Shown here: piece after piece, positions 1 to 8,167 of the stretch | How positions within the stretch are numbered: the stretch's first letter is position 1 | Layout: each line of letters starts with the position of its first letter | Assembly: GCA_964588335.1 (NCBI GenBank) | Contig: CAZPOV010000013.1 | Location: 1 to 64,000, forward strand | Source: JAGQZY01 sp964588335 | GTDB lineage: Bacteria > Bdellovibrionota > Bdellovibrionia > Bdellovibrionales > JAGQZY01 | Direction of reading: 5' to 3' | Length of the DNA: 64,000 nucleotides | The notes under the pieces: model-generated | What the model saw: only the letters and a program-made list of their open reading frames with translations | What the model was told of the DNA's origin: nothing | Databases searched by the model: none | Position numbers and translations under genes: made by a program

Positions 1-212
1 AATGAAATTATTAGATTTCCCTCTTGCTTTTCCTGAACGAGGCCAATAACTCCTGACAAGTCACCTGTAGCGATCGGCGAAGGATCAGCCTTATAGTGAT
101 CAAGCTTTGTGTCTACACCAAACGTTGTAGCGAAAACATTGTCTACAGCTTCAGATAAAATCTCAATTAAAGATTCTTGAGTTGCAATAGTTTTGTAAAC
201 AGCAGCTCCCAT
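1..212 (-). CDS. CheX-like chemotaxis phosphatase domain protein (3' end outside window)
   Basis: The first 70 residues are visible, starting MGAAVYKTIATQES. They show the alternating pattern of the CheC/CheX phosphatase family: an N-terminal helix (about residues 13-33), then a strand-turn-strand block around DLSGVIGLVQEKQEG, which is typical of CheX-like domains just after the first helix. Such proteins dephosphorylate CheY-type regulators. The ATG overlaps the TAA of the CheY-like gene by one base (TAATG), so the two are co-translated and probably functional partners. The phosphatase ExxN helix would lie beyond the window edge, so activity cannot be judged. A non-catalytic CheX-like adaptor is the alternative. 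Confidence 0.72.
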   Translation of the reverse strand, partial: MGAAVYKTIATQESLIEILSEAVDNVFATTFGVDTKLDHYKADPSPIATGDLSGVIGLVQEKQEGNLIIS

Positions 213-622
213 TAAGACACCTTACTGAGTCTTTCAATAAGATTTAGTATCTTTTGTTGCACAATATCCTTACTGCATGGCTTTACAATATAATCAGTGG
301 CTCCCTCCGTAAATGCGGATAGAACTTGTCTTTTTTCGCCTTCAGCAGTGACCATCATAATTGGCAAGTTTTTAAACTCTTCAGAGGAGCGACAAAACTT
401 TAATACATCCATGCCATTTTTCCCAGGCATATTCCAATCGAGAAACATTAGGCCGACAGGCGATGAGTTTTGGTACTCTTGTTTCAAAATTGACATCGCT
501 TCTTCGCCGTTCGCGGCTTCAACAACTTCATGGAACTCAATTTCAGCAAGAGAATCCCTAATAATTTTTCGAATTAACTGAAAGTCATCAACAATCAAAA
601 CTTTTGTCTTGGGGCTAATCAT
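212..622 (-). CDS. CheY-like single-domain response regulator
   Basis: This 136-residue stand-alone receiver domain has all the expected residues: acidic pair D12-D13, phospho-acceptor D62 in FLDWNMPGKNG, T92 in MMVTAE and K114 in VKPC. It has no output domain, so it signals by protein contact, as CheY does with the flagellar motor or another target. It is followed by a CheX-like gene whose ATG overlaps its stop, which suggests a regulator/phosphatase pair. A GGGAGAAG ribosome site lies ahead of the ATG. It is transcribed divergently from the FIST sensor gene, with about 87 bp between them. Confidence 0.93.
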   Translation of the reverse strand: MISPKTKVLIVDDFQLIRKIIRDSLAEIEFHEVVEAANGEEAMSILKQEYQNSSPVGLMFLDWNMPGKNGMDVLKFCRSSEEFKNLPIMMVTAEGEKRQVLSAFTEGATDYIVKPCSKDIVQQKILNLIERLSKVS

Positions 623-709
623 TTAGCTTCTCCCTTTTTCGTTACATGCTATTCTACTTACCTAATCGGTTAAATTTCTGTAAAAATTAACGCTAAATAG
701 GGGATAAGA

Positions 710-1843
710 ATGATTGTACAACAAATAACATCTTCAAATGTCGACGACCTTGCCAGCCAGTTGTCAAATGACTTCAAAAACAAATCTTTTGGGCTCTTTT
801 TTTGTTCGAATAAAATAATGAAAGACGTTATGGAAAAGAAAGTTTTTGCCAATATCGAATGCCCAATCGTTGGCTGTTCCACTTCTGGCGAAATTTCAGA
901 AAATGGTGTTGACGATGAATCTATTGTATTAAGTCTCTGTCAATTTCAATCCGATGTTGCAGTACGTTCGAGTTCGGTCAGTATTTCCGATTATCCAGAT
1001 TTAAAATCAGCTGGAAAAGCTTTAGGAGAAAAGGTTCATTTTGAGAAAATGAAAGCCGTTTTGCTCTTCGCTGTGGGTGTCAACGTCAATGGAAGCGAAA
1101 TCGTGGCTGGAATAAGCGAAGTCGTCGGCACTGAAATACCTGTCACTGGTGGCCTGGCAGGAGACAACGCTAATTTTGTTGAGACCTTCGTCAGTCTCAA
1201 TGGAAAAACTTCAAAGGATATGATTGTAGCTATTGCTTTAGGTGGAGAAAAGCTCAATGTGAGTTTTGCCTCTCAAGGGGGATGGCAAGCCTTTGGACCA
1301 ATGCGAAAAATCACAAAGGCAGAGAATAATATTCTCTATACTATCGATGGTGAACCGGCTTTAGACATTTACAAAACCTATTTGGGCGACAAAGTTGATG
1401 AATTGCCTGGAGCGGGTCTTCTCTACCCTTTCGCTGTTGAAAGCGATCCCGGTGAACCTCCCATTATCAGAACAATCCTTGGTATCGACGAAAGCAATGG
1501 CAGTCTTATTCTTGCCGGCGATGTGAGAGAGGGAACGGAGCTAAAGCTAATGCACACAGGAACTGAAGGATTGGTTGAGGGTGCAAAAATTGCGGCCAAA
1601 CAGGCATTGGAGCAAAACAATGGTGCCAATGGTCTCGCTATCCTTGTAAGTTGTGTTGGAAGAAAGATCGTCATGGGAACTGATGTTGATGATGAAGTCG
1701 ATATAATCAAGGATATTTTTGGTGACGAATCGACTCTGACTGGGTTTTACAGCCATGGTGAAATTTGTCCTCATGAAAAGGGCAAGTCTGCACGACTTCA
1801 TAATCAGACAATGACTATCACACTGATAACTGAAGCCTCGTAA
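710..1843 (+). CDS. FIST domain sensory protein
   Basis: The 377-residue protein matches the FIST_N plus FIST_C architecture. The N half has the family hallmark GCSTSGEISENGV (about residues 56-68) and the AVGVNVNGSEIVAGI / PVTGGLAGDNA region; the C half has the LVSCVGRKIVMG and GFYSHGEICP stretches near residues 305-355. FIST domains are proposed small-ligand (possibly amino-acid) sensors, usually linked to chemotaxis proteins or cyclic-di-GMP enzymes. There is no signal peptide or membrane segment, so it is probably cytoplasmic. The divergent CheY/CheX genes suggest one signalling unit. An AGGGGATAAG ribosome site precedes the ATG. Confidence 0.92.
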   Translation: MIVQQITSSNVDDLASQLSNDFKNKSFGLFFCSNKIMKDVMEKKVFANIECPIVGCSTSGEISENGVDDESIVLSLCQFQSDVAVRSSSVSISDYPDLKSAGKALGEKVHFEKMKAVLLFAVGVNVNGSEIVAGISEVVGTEIPVTGGLAGDNANFVETFVSLNGKTSKDMIVAIALGGEKLNVSFASQGGWQAFGPMRKITKAENNILYTIDGEPALDIYKTYLGDKVDELPGAGLLYPFAVESDPGEPPIIRTILGIDESNGSLILAGDVREGTELKLMHTGTEGLVEGAKIAAKQALEQNNGANGLAILVSCVGRKIVMGTDVDDEVDIIKDIFGDESTLTGFYSHGEICPHEKGKSARLHNQTMTITLITEAS

Positions 1844-1854
1844 TCAAAGAAACT

Positions 1855-2718
1855 TTAGAATTTTTTTGTTTTTTGATCGAGCTTGCGTAACTTTTGCAAG
1901 TTGATCATACGGGTGTAGTAATTAGGATCGTGCTTGACGACCGCAGGCTGACGCCGCGGTCGACGACTGATACCCTGAATTCTCTTATTGAATTTCACTT
2001 CAGCCACTTGTCCCATTTTTCCCAGGTACTTCATAGGGTTTAAAGGGACGTTGTGACAACGGACCTCAAAGTGCAGGTGCGGTCCGGTGCTGCGCCCAGT
2101 GCGCCCCACATAACCGATGGTTTGCCCAAGATTCACCCAATCCCCTTCTTTAACCGCATACTTCGACAAATGGCCATAAAGAGTGGTGTAGCTATTGCCG
2201 TGATCAATGATAATTGTTTTCCCGTAAGCGCCTTTGCGCCGAGCCGTCTTCACCTTACCGGCGCTTCCCGCCAAAACAGGTGTTCCAGTTTTACCGCGAA
2301 AATCGATACCCGCATGAACATGCCGACGTCCCGACATGGGATGAGTACGGTACCCATAGCGACTGGTCATGTTGGCGCGAACCGGTTTGTCTATATATGG
2401 AGACTCGTTACAGACCTTTTCTTCAACCCATACGTTGTAAGATTTCTGATAACGGCGAACGTGACTATTTTTGGTCAGAGTTTTCGTGAAGGCTTTCTTT
2501 TGATAGATTTTTGCGAGGTTAACAGACTTTGATGTCATTTTGTTTTCTAACCATGTGTGCCCCGGAAAGTAGGATGCCAAGACCACGGGATCTACATCAT
2601 CGTAGCTGTATTGCATATTTTCAACTGTCTCATTCTCGTTCGCGCTGCCAAAATGAATCGCTTTGGTGATCAAAGTTGCGAACATGCTGACGAAGAATAA
2701 GAAAAAGAAACGATTCAT
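1855..2718 (-). CDS. M23 family (LytM-type) peptidoglycan endopeptidase, exported
   Basis: The 287-residue protein begins with a hydrophobic signal segment (residues 1-20). The M23 domain spans about 115-235. Zinc ligands are H135 and D139 in HAGIDF and H216 in HLHFE; H183 (YGHLS) and H214 are the expected catalytic histidines. All are present, so it should be an active cross-link-cleaving hydrolase in the periplasm. A 60-residue linker before the domain has no coiled coil, unlike EnvC/NlpD types. The C-terminal 50 residues are basic. It converges on the FIST gene with an 11 bp gap. Peptidoglycan hydrolases are used in cell division or, in predatory bacteria, against prey walls; the sequence does not decide between these. 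Confidence 0.93.
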   Translation of the reverse strand: MNRFFFLFFVSMFATLITKAIHFGSANENETVENMQYSYDDVDPVVLASYFPGHTWLENKMTSKSVNLAKIYQKKAFTKTLTKNSHVRRYQKSYNVWVEEKVCNESPYIDKPVRANMTSRYGYRTHPMSGRRHVHAGIDFRGKTGTPVLAGSAGKVKTARRKGAYGKTIIIDHGNSYTTLYGHLSKYAVKEGDWVNLGQTIGYVGRTGRSTGPHLHFEVRCHNVPLNPMKYLGKMGQVAEVKFNKRIQGISRRPRRQPAVVKHDPNYYTRMINLQKLRKLDQKTKKF

Positions 2719-3059
2719 GTGCAGATACCTCGTGTTGTTAAAAAACTATCGGCACATATCGAGACAATTTTAAGAATTTCGAGCCGCACAAACGTCCAAT
2801 TCTTAGCTGGTAATTATAGGCAAAACTGTCGAAAGTTTTTAACCCTTGGATTTTTCACATTTTTTTTTGCTGTACGCTTTTGAGAATCGTAAAAAAGTTA
2901 GCCGACTAAATTTAAAACAGTGTGTGCGTTTTCTTTAAACACTTGAGGGGTGTCTAAATTCTATTCGATTCAGCCCAACGTCTCGTCCAGAGATTTTAAC
3001 TTTAGTCTAAGTTCACCGAAGGTCTAGGCATGTCACGAAATGTTTAAAGGAGGACAGGC
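2719..3059. other. Intergenic region, 341 bp, between divergent genes
   Basis: This stretch carries the divergent promoters for the M23 peptidase (minus) and the lipoprotein (plus). It is A+T-rich, with a run of ten T near 2865. It ends with the strong ribosome site AAAGGAGG five bases before the ATG of the plus-strand gene. I see no ORF, tRNA-like fold or convincing terminator. Confidence 0.6.
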
Positions 3060-3821
3060 ATGAAATTGAAGGCGTTCGTTTTAACTATGTTTTTACCAGC
3101 TTTGATGCTCATTGGTTGTGGACAGCTTGAGACCAATGAAACGACTGCCGGAAACGCACTACAAAATGGTGTTAATGAAGGAGTTATTACTGAACAAGAG
3201 GCTAACTCGATAAATGAGGATCTTCTTGATGAATCAGTTGAAATGACAGAAGTGAGTTCCAACTCAATTATGATGAAAGTGGGTGGAGCTGAATTACTGA
3301 TCGACTTTATTGAAAACCTTACCGGTGCCCCGGAAGAAATAGCCATGATTGTCAATGGCGTTGAAGTCACCACGCAAGTGGCTGCAAATCCTGAAGCTTT
3401 ACAAGGTTTAATTGCCTCATTGGTTTCTTCACAATTGGAAGGAAAAGAAGTTTTTGGAATGCCACTGATGGACTTAGTCAATATGGGACTGGGACTGATC
3501 TCTGGTGACACCGACAAAGCCGACTTTACAAATTTATTTGGAACTTTGGTTCGTGGAGCTCTTGGAATGTTTATGAACAGTTCACCTGTGGGTGCCATCA
3601 TTGGGTCTCTGGCTGGACCGCTTTTAGACAACGTTTTTGGAGCTGATCCAAATGCCAATAGCGGAAACAACAATAACGCAAATAATAACAATAATAATAA
3701 CTCAGGCGGAGGCGTCTTGGGTAACATCGTCAATACCATTGGAGGAGCATTAGGCGGTGGATCCAACAACAGCAGCCCTCTGGGTGGAATTTTTAGTCTC
3801 ATCACGAATCTCTTCAAATAA
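3060..3821 (+). CDS. Putative lipoprotein with Asn-rich and Gly-rich C-terminal region
   Basis: This 253-residue product is not recognised. Residues 1-20 form a lipoprotein signal peptide ending LMLIGC, with Cys at 20 and Gly at +2, so it is likely outer-membrane directed. The middle (about 80-185) is hydrophobic and helix-prone with many Met, Leu and Gly, resembling a membrane-associating segment. Residues 199-218 are almost pure Asn with a few Ala, followed by Gly/Asn repeats to the end. The low-complexity region suggests a flexible surface tether. It has a very strong ribosome site (AAAGGAGG) and its own terminator, so it is probably a well-expressed monocistronic gene. Confidence 0.8.
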   Translation: MKLKAFVLTMFLPALMLIGCGQLETNETTAGNALQNGVNEGVITEQEANSINEDLLDESVEMTEVSSNSIMMKVGGAELLIDFIENLTGAPEEIAMIVNGVEVTTQVAANPEALQGLIASLVSSQLEGKEVFGMPLMDLVNMGLGLISGDTDKADFTNLFGTLVRGALGMFMNSSPVGAIIGSLAGPLLDNVFGADPNANSGNNNNANNNNNNNSGGGVLGNIVNTIGGALGGGSNNSSPLGGIFSLITNLFK

Positions 3822-3835
3822 ACCTTATCCCCTAG

Positions 3836-3874
3836 AAAAGGAGCCAAAATGGTTTGGCTCCTTTTCGCTTTTTT
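3836..3874 (+). terminator. Rho-independent terminator
   Basis: A perfect 13-bp stem (3836-3848 with 3853-3865) closes a 4-base ATGG loop and is followed by CGC and a run of six T. It lies 15 bp after the stop of the Asn-rich lipoprotein gene. Confidence 0.93.
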
Positions 3875-3963
3875 AATCCTGCGTCAAACAAGGTCTTGTT
3901 AAGAGCGCAGCTAGTCTTTGACTCTCTTCGAAAAAGTGAATACCCCTAAGATCTGGGGGATTT

Positions 3964-4872
3964 ATGAAACCAACCGTTTTAGCTTTATCTTTGATTTCAC
4001 TCATGTTTTTTAGCAACCAAGCCGAGGCTCAACACCTCACCCAGCTCGGTGAGCGGTTAAGCTCGTGTAAGAATCTGGAAAACGATGACTTTCTTATCAC
4101 CTACAATGACGCTTTAAATCCAGAGGCCAAATCCAAAATGCAATCCGATCAGCTGCGTACAGCCATTGTCGATGCCGACAATTGTTTTCGTGTCGGAACT
4201 GAACTGAAGTTGGTTCTGGAAAATGATGACTTTCCTTTTCTGGGGCGCGGCCTTGTCGAAGAAATGAAAATCGTCAGCAAAAACCAACTCCTTAAAGATC
4301 CTCTCAACGAATTCAGTTTAAACAGCACACGATCTTACATCGCCGCCAATCCCGCCCGCCGCTACGCCATTATCCGTTTCAAAGTGACCGAAAAAATACA
4401 AGCGGCCTACGTCAACGAAAAATACCAACGCTTGCCCAGTTGTTTTCCCGCCTACAGCGATTGGGAAGCGATGCCGGTTGACGAAAAGCTTCACGCTGAT
4501 ATTCGTGCAAAAAGAGTCAAAGCCTTAATCTGGAACGGAACCTACAACTGTTACAAAGTGGGTATCTTCACCGAGATGTATCTTAAAAGAGAACGTCGAG
4601 AAGAGAAAACAGCCAAACAGGAACGCCGACAAGAAGAGCCTGAAGAGAGCCTGGGTTATATCGTGCCAACCGAATTGTTTTTAGTCCATTACACGAATCT
4701 GGAACAAAAACACGCCGATCTTCTGGGAGAAAACTTAGCCGATCTGAAACAGACATTAGAGAAAAACAAAGAAATCGACGGCGGCTGGGTGACGATGGTG
4801 CATTTCAATTACGAGGCCATCCATCCTAAAGATCTTCCCGACGACGAAGAAGACTCTTCGACCGAGGATTAA
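3964..4872 (+). CDS. Exported protein of unknown function
   Basis: This 302-residue protein is not recognised. It has a Sec signal peptide with an AEAQ cleavage site near residue 22. The mature part contains two similar-looking stretches, each with a Cys-containing LPSCFPAY / LSSCKNL segment and an NCF/NCYKVG-type segment (near residues 73 and 199). This hints at an internal duplication with paired disulfides. A basic linker (about 208-228) and an acidic tail (EEDSSTED) follow. GGGGGA precedes the ATG. Its stop overlaps the convergent DUF2914 gene by 4 bp. It is probably periplasmic. Confidence 0.75.
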   Translation: MKPTVLALSLISLMFFSNQAEAQHLTQLGERLSSCKNLENDDFLITYNDALNPEAKSKMQSDQLRTAIVDADNCFRVGTELKLVLENDDFPFLGRGLVEEMKIVSKNQLLKDPLNEFSLNSTRSYIAANPARRYAIIRFKVTEKIQAAYVNEKYQRLPSCFPAYSDWEAMPVDEKLHADIRAKRVKALIWNGTYNCYKVGIFTEMYLKRERREEKTAKQERRQEEPEESLGYIVPTELFLVHYTNLEQKHADLLGENLADLKQTLEKNKEIDGGWVTMVHFNYEAIHPKDLPDDEEDSSTED

Positions 4873-5936
4873 TACAAATCCTGCCGCCACACCCGTTGCG
4901 TTGATGGACTGGCGGCAACCACTTCAAATGAAATGCGCCCCACCTCGCGCTCATCAGAGGTCAAAACTCGAACCTGCCAGTCCCCTTCTTCAAAATTTGA
5001 TTTGTAAGCATAGCCTCGATAACCTTGGTCACGCCCCCCCTTGATTGGCAAGGGAATCGCGTCGCGTCGGCTCCACCCCTTTGCTGTGGAATAGTACCAA
5101 ACCAATTGCAATTGATCGGAGAACTGTGTCGGTGAAAAAATGGAGACAAAGCAGTGCACACTGTCCCCGTCTCGCTTCACAAAAGTTTGCGCTCCCGACT
5201 GCCACAGGCGCCACCAGTCTCTTTCATAGCTCAGGACATAGCGATCATCGGGTTTTTGAATTTCGTGATAAATGCCAATAAATTTTAAAGAAATGGGAAC
5301 AGGAGGCAACAGCTTTACAGCGTATAGCACAACAAATGTGATTTGGATGAATAACCCAGGCAGCAATAAATTCTTTTGAACCCAGCGCAGATCCCCTTTT
5401 TTGCGATGAACACGAGTGCACAGAAGATAATAAACCGCCATGCTAATCGCCATCGCAATAAGAAATGGCAAAGTGCCAATCTCGCCGGTTAACACCGGAA
5501 CCAAGTAAATAAAGTAAGATGATAAACACAACGCCAAAAGGGCCGAGCGGATAACAATTCCACGCTTTTGCACCTGTGGCAATTCATTAATAATCAACAG
5601 TCCAGCCAGAAAAAACATAAACGCAAAAGATGTCATCAAAGACGTGCTTTTAAAGTAAAAAATGGTGTACAAACTTAACAAGCTTCCGAATAGAAAATGC
5701 AAAATCTCAACATGCCATTTCCACAGTTTGGCAAAAAAACCATTTTCTTTTAAAAAGATTTGCGGCGTCACCACTTCCCAATAAACGAAGATCAGCAAAA
5801 AAATCAGATACACCATCTGCTGGATCAGGGAAAAGGCCTGATCAATTCGATCTGTCGTTAGTATATCAAATAAGAATCCTCCGATGAAAAAAGCGGCGGG
5901 GAAGTAACCTTGATAATTTTGATAAATCTGACGCAT
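4869..5936 (-). CDS. Multi-pass membrane protein with C-terminal DUF2914 domain
   Basis: The 355-residue protein has about six to seven hydrophobic segments in residues 15-215. A soluble domain (about 240-345) follows, with the DUF2914 look: HCFVSIFSP, VWYYSTAKGWSRRD, a basic Gly-rich YRGYAYKSNFEEGDWQVRV stretch and a final GRISFEV strand. DUF2914 is a beta-rich extracytoplasmic domain of unknown role found mostly in delta-type bacteria. The domain assignment is from pattern memory. It is divergent from the HIT gene, with only 27 bp between starts, so the promoters overlap. Confidence 0.78.
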   Translation of the reverse strand: MRQIYQNYQGYFPAAFFIGGFLFDILTTDRIDQAFSLIQQMVYLIFLLIFVYWEVVTPQIFLKENGFFAKLWKWHVEILHFLFGSLLSLYTIFYFKSTSLMTSFAFMFFLAGLLIINELPQVQKRGIVIRSALLALCLSSYFIYLVPVLTGEIGTLPFLIAMAISMAVYYLLCTRVHRKKGDLRWVQKNLLLPGLFIQITFVVLYAVKLLPPVPISLKFIGIYHEIQKPDDRYVLSYERDWWRLWQSGAQTFVKRDGDSVHCFVSIFSPTQFSDQLQLVWYYSTAKGWSRRDAIPLPIKGGRDQGYRGYAYKSNFEEGDWQVRVLTSDEREVGRISFEVVAASPSTQRVWRQDLY

Positions 5937-5963
5937 AATAGGATTTTAACAAAAGGTACCCTT

Positions 5964-6305
5964 ATGACAATTTTTAAAAAAATTATTGACCAAGAAATCC
6001 CCGCCGACATCGTCTACGAAGATGACGTTTGTCTGGCGTTTCGCGACGTCAGCCCACAGGCTCCGACTCACCTTTTATTGATTCCCAAAAAAGAAATTCG
6101 TTCAATGAATGATATCGACAAAGGTCAAGACAAAGAAATTCTTGGTCACCTTATGGTCACCGCTCATCAAATCGCCAAAGACCAAGGCTTGGGTGAGGAT
6201 GGTTACCGGATTGTGATCAACACCAATGACAATGGCGGGCAAACTGTGTTTCACCTCCACATCCACATCCTTGGCGGACGCGCCATGCAGTGGCCCCCGG
6301 GCTAG
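5964..6305 (+). CDS. HIT family (HinT-like) nucleotide phosphoramidase
   Basis: The 113-residue protein carries the histidine triad HLHIHILGG with H97, H99 (nucleophile) and H101, and the C-terminal W110-PPG typical of the HinT branch. HinT-like enzymes hydrolyse AMP-lysine and other purine nucleoside phosphoramidates in the cytoplasm. I chose the ATG at 5964 because the ORF upstream of it does not resemble the family, MTIFKKIIDQEIPA is a classic HinT N-terminus, and AAAGG sits 8 bp upstream. Length is normal for the family. Confidence 0.95.
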   Translation: MTIFKKIIDQEIPADIVYEDDVCLAFRDVSPQAPTHLLLIPKKEIRSMNDIDKGQDKEILGHLMVTAHQIAKDQGLGEDGYRIVINTNDNGGQTVFHLHIHILGGRAMQWPPG

Positions 6306-6374
6306 ATTCCCGACGTGATGAAAAACATTGATATACAGGGAAAAGAGAATTTTAAATCAGAGAGATTGAAACGC

Positions 6375-6400
6375 CCCTCCTTTTGCAGGAGGGACCTTTT
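6375..6400 (+). terminator. Possible weak terminator after the HIT gene
   Basis: CCCTCCT (6375-6381) pairs with AGGAGGG (6387-6393) over a 5-base loop, followed by ACCTTTT. The T-run is short, so efficiency is uncertain. It sits between the ends of two convergent genes. Confidence 0.5.
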
Positions 6401-6415
6401 GCCTAGCGAGCTGGC

Positions 6416-6775
6416 TTAACCGCAACAACCTTCTTTTTTGCCATCTTTGTGTTTGTGACCGTGTTTGTGACCGTGTTTTTTGTCACCACAGCAGCCTTTT
6501 TTATCACCCATTTTTGATTTCCAATGCGCTTTCTTTTCTTGTTTGCTAATTTTCCCGTCATTGTTGGAATCCATGGCTTTAAAGGATTCAGAGTGAGCTT
6601 TGTCAAACTCCTCACGGCTAATATCACCGTCACCATTGGCATCCATTTTTTCCCACATTTTATTTTTATGATGCTTCTTATGGTGACCTTCATGGTGATG
6701 GTCTCCTTTTTTATGGGCACAGCCCACCACTGAAAAAGCTGTTAGACTGACTAAAATCACAAGCCAATTTTTCAT
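6416..6775 (-). CDS. EF-hand calcium-binding lipoprotein with His/Cys-rich tail
   Basis: The 119-residue protein has a lipoprotein signal peptide (FSVVGC, Cys 19), then a His-rich patch (residues 25-36, many HH). Two EF-hand loops follow: DANGDGDISREEF (about 45-57) and DSNNDGKISKQEK (about 69-81). Both have Asp/Asn at positions 1, 3 and 5; position 12 is Glu in the first and Lys in the second, so the second loop may bind Ca2+ weakly. The tail has two GCCG motifs flanking HGHKHGHKHK, a pattern suited to Zn, Cu or Ni. It may be a metal-buffering envelope lipoprotein. The exact role is unknown. Confidence 0.88.
   Translation of the reverse strand: MKNWLVILVSLTAFSVVGCAHKKGDHHHEGHHKKHHKNKMWEKMDANGDGDISREEFDKAHSESFKAMDSNNDGKISKQEKKAHWKSKMGDKKGCCGDKKHGHKHGHKHKDGKKEGCCG
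6449..6478 (-). repeat. 12-bp tandem repeat encoding His-Gly-His-Lys units
   Basis: GTGTTTGTGACC occurs at 6449-6460 and 6461-6472, with a half copy after it. It encodes the HKHGHKHGHKH stretch of the EF-hand lipoprotein, so the number of histidines could change by slippage. Confidence 0.85.
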
Positions 6776-6878
6776 ACCTCACTCCTTATTTAAAGTTACG
6801 TCTTTCAGGGTAGACCTTGACGCCAATGCAGGCAAGTTGGGATCTGTCAGATTGTTGCGGTGGTGTCTAAAATGTATC

Positions 6879-7484
6879 TCAAGGGGCCAGACGCTTAGCT
6901 TGCCAGTCGCCCTGTAATGAAGGGCGGGTGAACTTCATGCGATCATGAAGTCGAAACTCCTGAGCCTGCCAAAATTCAAAGCTCAAGGGTTGTAGGCGAT
7001 ACCCGCCCCAGTTTTCTGGGCACGGAATATTATCCTCTGCAAAACGCTCTTCCATCGCCTGAACTTTCTTTTCAAGCTCTTCGCGATTGCTGATCTCCTG
7101 GCTTTGTGGAGACGCCCAGGCGCCGATTCGACTGCCTCTAGGACGAGTCTGAAAATAGGCATTGGAATGTTCATAGGGCAATTTTTCAATCGTTCCACGC
7201 ACTCGAATTTGTCGATGCAATGGCAGTGGCCAATGAAACACCATGGCGGCCTTGGGATGTTTATCCAACTCCTGACCTTTTTCGCTGTCATAGTTTGTGA
7301 AGAAACACAGTCCGTTGTCATCAAACTGCTTTAAAAGCACAACCCGCGCTGAAGGCATGCCGGATTCATCAACGGTTGCCAATGTCAGGGCTGTCGGCTC
7401 GAAATTGTCGGCCTTCCCGGCCAGATTGAACCATTCTTTAAAAACTTTAAAAGGATTGTCATCTTTTTTGATCCATTGACTCAT
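6879..7484 (-). CDS. pdxH: Pyridoxamine 5'-phosphate oxidase
   Basis: The 201-residue protein matches PdxH end to end: RVVLLK, FFTNYDSEKG, RQIRVRGTIEKL, RPRGSRIGAWAS, PENWGGYRL, FEFWQ, FRLHDR and the C-terminal RLAP. These are FMN- and pyridoxal-phosphate-contacting motifs. The enzyme oxidises pyridoxine or pyridoxamine 5'-phosphate to pyridoxal 5'-phosphate in the cytoplasm, the last step of vitamin B6 synthesis and salvage. Length is normal and no key motif is missing. It stands alone; the ribosome site ahead of the ATG is weak. Confidence 0.98.
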   Translation of the reverse strand: MSQWIKKDDNPFKVFKEWFNLAGKADNFEPTALTLATVDESGMPSARVVLLKQFDDNGLCFFTNYDSEKGQELDKHPKAAMVFHWPLPLHRQIRVRGTIEKLPYEHSNAYFQTRPRGSRIGAWASPQSQEISNREELEKKVQAMEERFAEDNIPCPENWGGYRLQPLSFEFWQAQEFRLHDRMKFTRPSLQGDWQAKRLAP

Positions 7485-7594
7485 GGTTCATTATTTAGCT
7501 CACCCTAAGCCTTATGTCGAGAACCTTCCTTCCCCATCGTCCTGTTTCATTTTGGAACTGTTCAGCTAGAGCGCGTCTAAGCCGATAGGACATC

Positions 7595-8155
7595 ATGGCA
7601 GCAGAAAGAAACTTGGAAGACTTGTATCCACGAGCCCCTCGCTATGAGATTGAATTGGGCGACAATCAAATTGTCCGTTTTGCTCATATGCCCAAAGGCT
7701 CTAAGGCGATGCACACCCGTATTCTCAATTTGTCAGAATCGGGCATGGCCTTTCTGGTCCCCTACTTAACCGCACCGCAAGAGGGTGAAAAGATCAAAGT
7801 GGAGTTTTCTGGCCCCAATACCGAGCCGATGGCTTGCTTTGCAAAAGTGGTTCGAGTTGAGATTCACCGTACCTATCATAAAACACGTGAGCCACAAACT
7901 TTCAAAGTGGTTGCTATCGAATTCATCAACCTGCACCCCAAACAAAGACAGATGCTCGCCACTGGAGTTCTCAGTCAGTTGCAAAAAAAACACCGCGAGT
8001 ACCTTCGCGACCAAGCCTGGAATCGCTTTATTTGGTTTTTCTTGGGGATGGGACACAATTTAAAAGCTTTGTTATCCCGCGTCTTTCCCCTACGAGGCAA
8101 TGCCCAAGCCGACAAAAACGATGACGACAAACACAACAACTACATCGATGTGTAA
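7595..8155 (+). CDS. PilZ domain protein
   Basis: In this 186-residue protein, residues 10-125 look like a PilZ beta-barrel, with the second motif NLSESGMAFLVP (about residues 46-57). The first motif appears as RAPR (R13, R16), one residue shorter than the usual RxxxR, so cyclic-di-GMP binding may be weak or lost. The C-terminal part (about 130-170) is basic and amphipathic, with FIWFFLGMG possibly touching the membrane. AGGACATC precedes the ATG. A small membrane protein gene follows 12 bp later, probably in one transcript. It is likely a cytoplasmic effector in second-messenger signalling. Confidence 0.82.
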   Translation: MAAERNLEDLYPRAPRYEIELGDNQIVRFAHMPKGSKAMHTRILNLSESGMAFLVPYLTAPQEGEKIKVEFSGPNTEPMACFAKVVRVEIHRTYHKTREPQTFKVVAIEFINLHPKQRQMLATGVLSQLQKKHREYLRDQAWNRFIWFFLGMGHNLKALLSRVFPLRGNAQADKNDDDKHNNYIDV

Positions 8156-8167
8156 AGGTAGAAATTG

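Noticed and set aside
297..581. Plus-strand ORF of 94 codons
   Set aside because: It lies wholly opposite the CheY-like gene, whose conserved motifs are clear.
2053..2532. Plus-strand ORF of 159 codons
   Set aside because: It is antisense to the M23 catalytic domain, has no family motif and no ribosome site.
3044..3847. Minus-strand ORF of 267 codons rich in Pro and Leu
   Set aside because: It is the mirror of the Asn/Gly-rich lipoprotein gene; composition is explained by antisense reading.
6403..6720. Second minus-strand frame over the EF-hand gene
   Set aside because: It is a frame-shifted copy of the EF-hand gene and lacks its signal peptide and EF loops.
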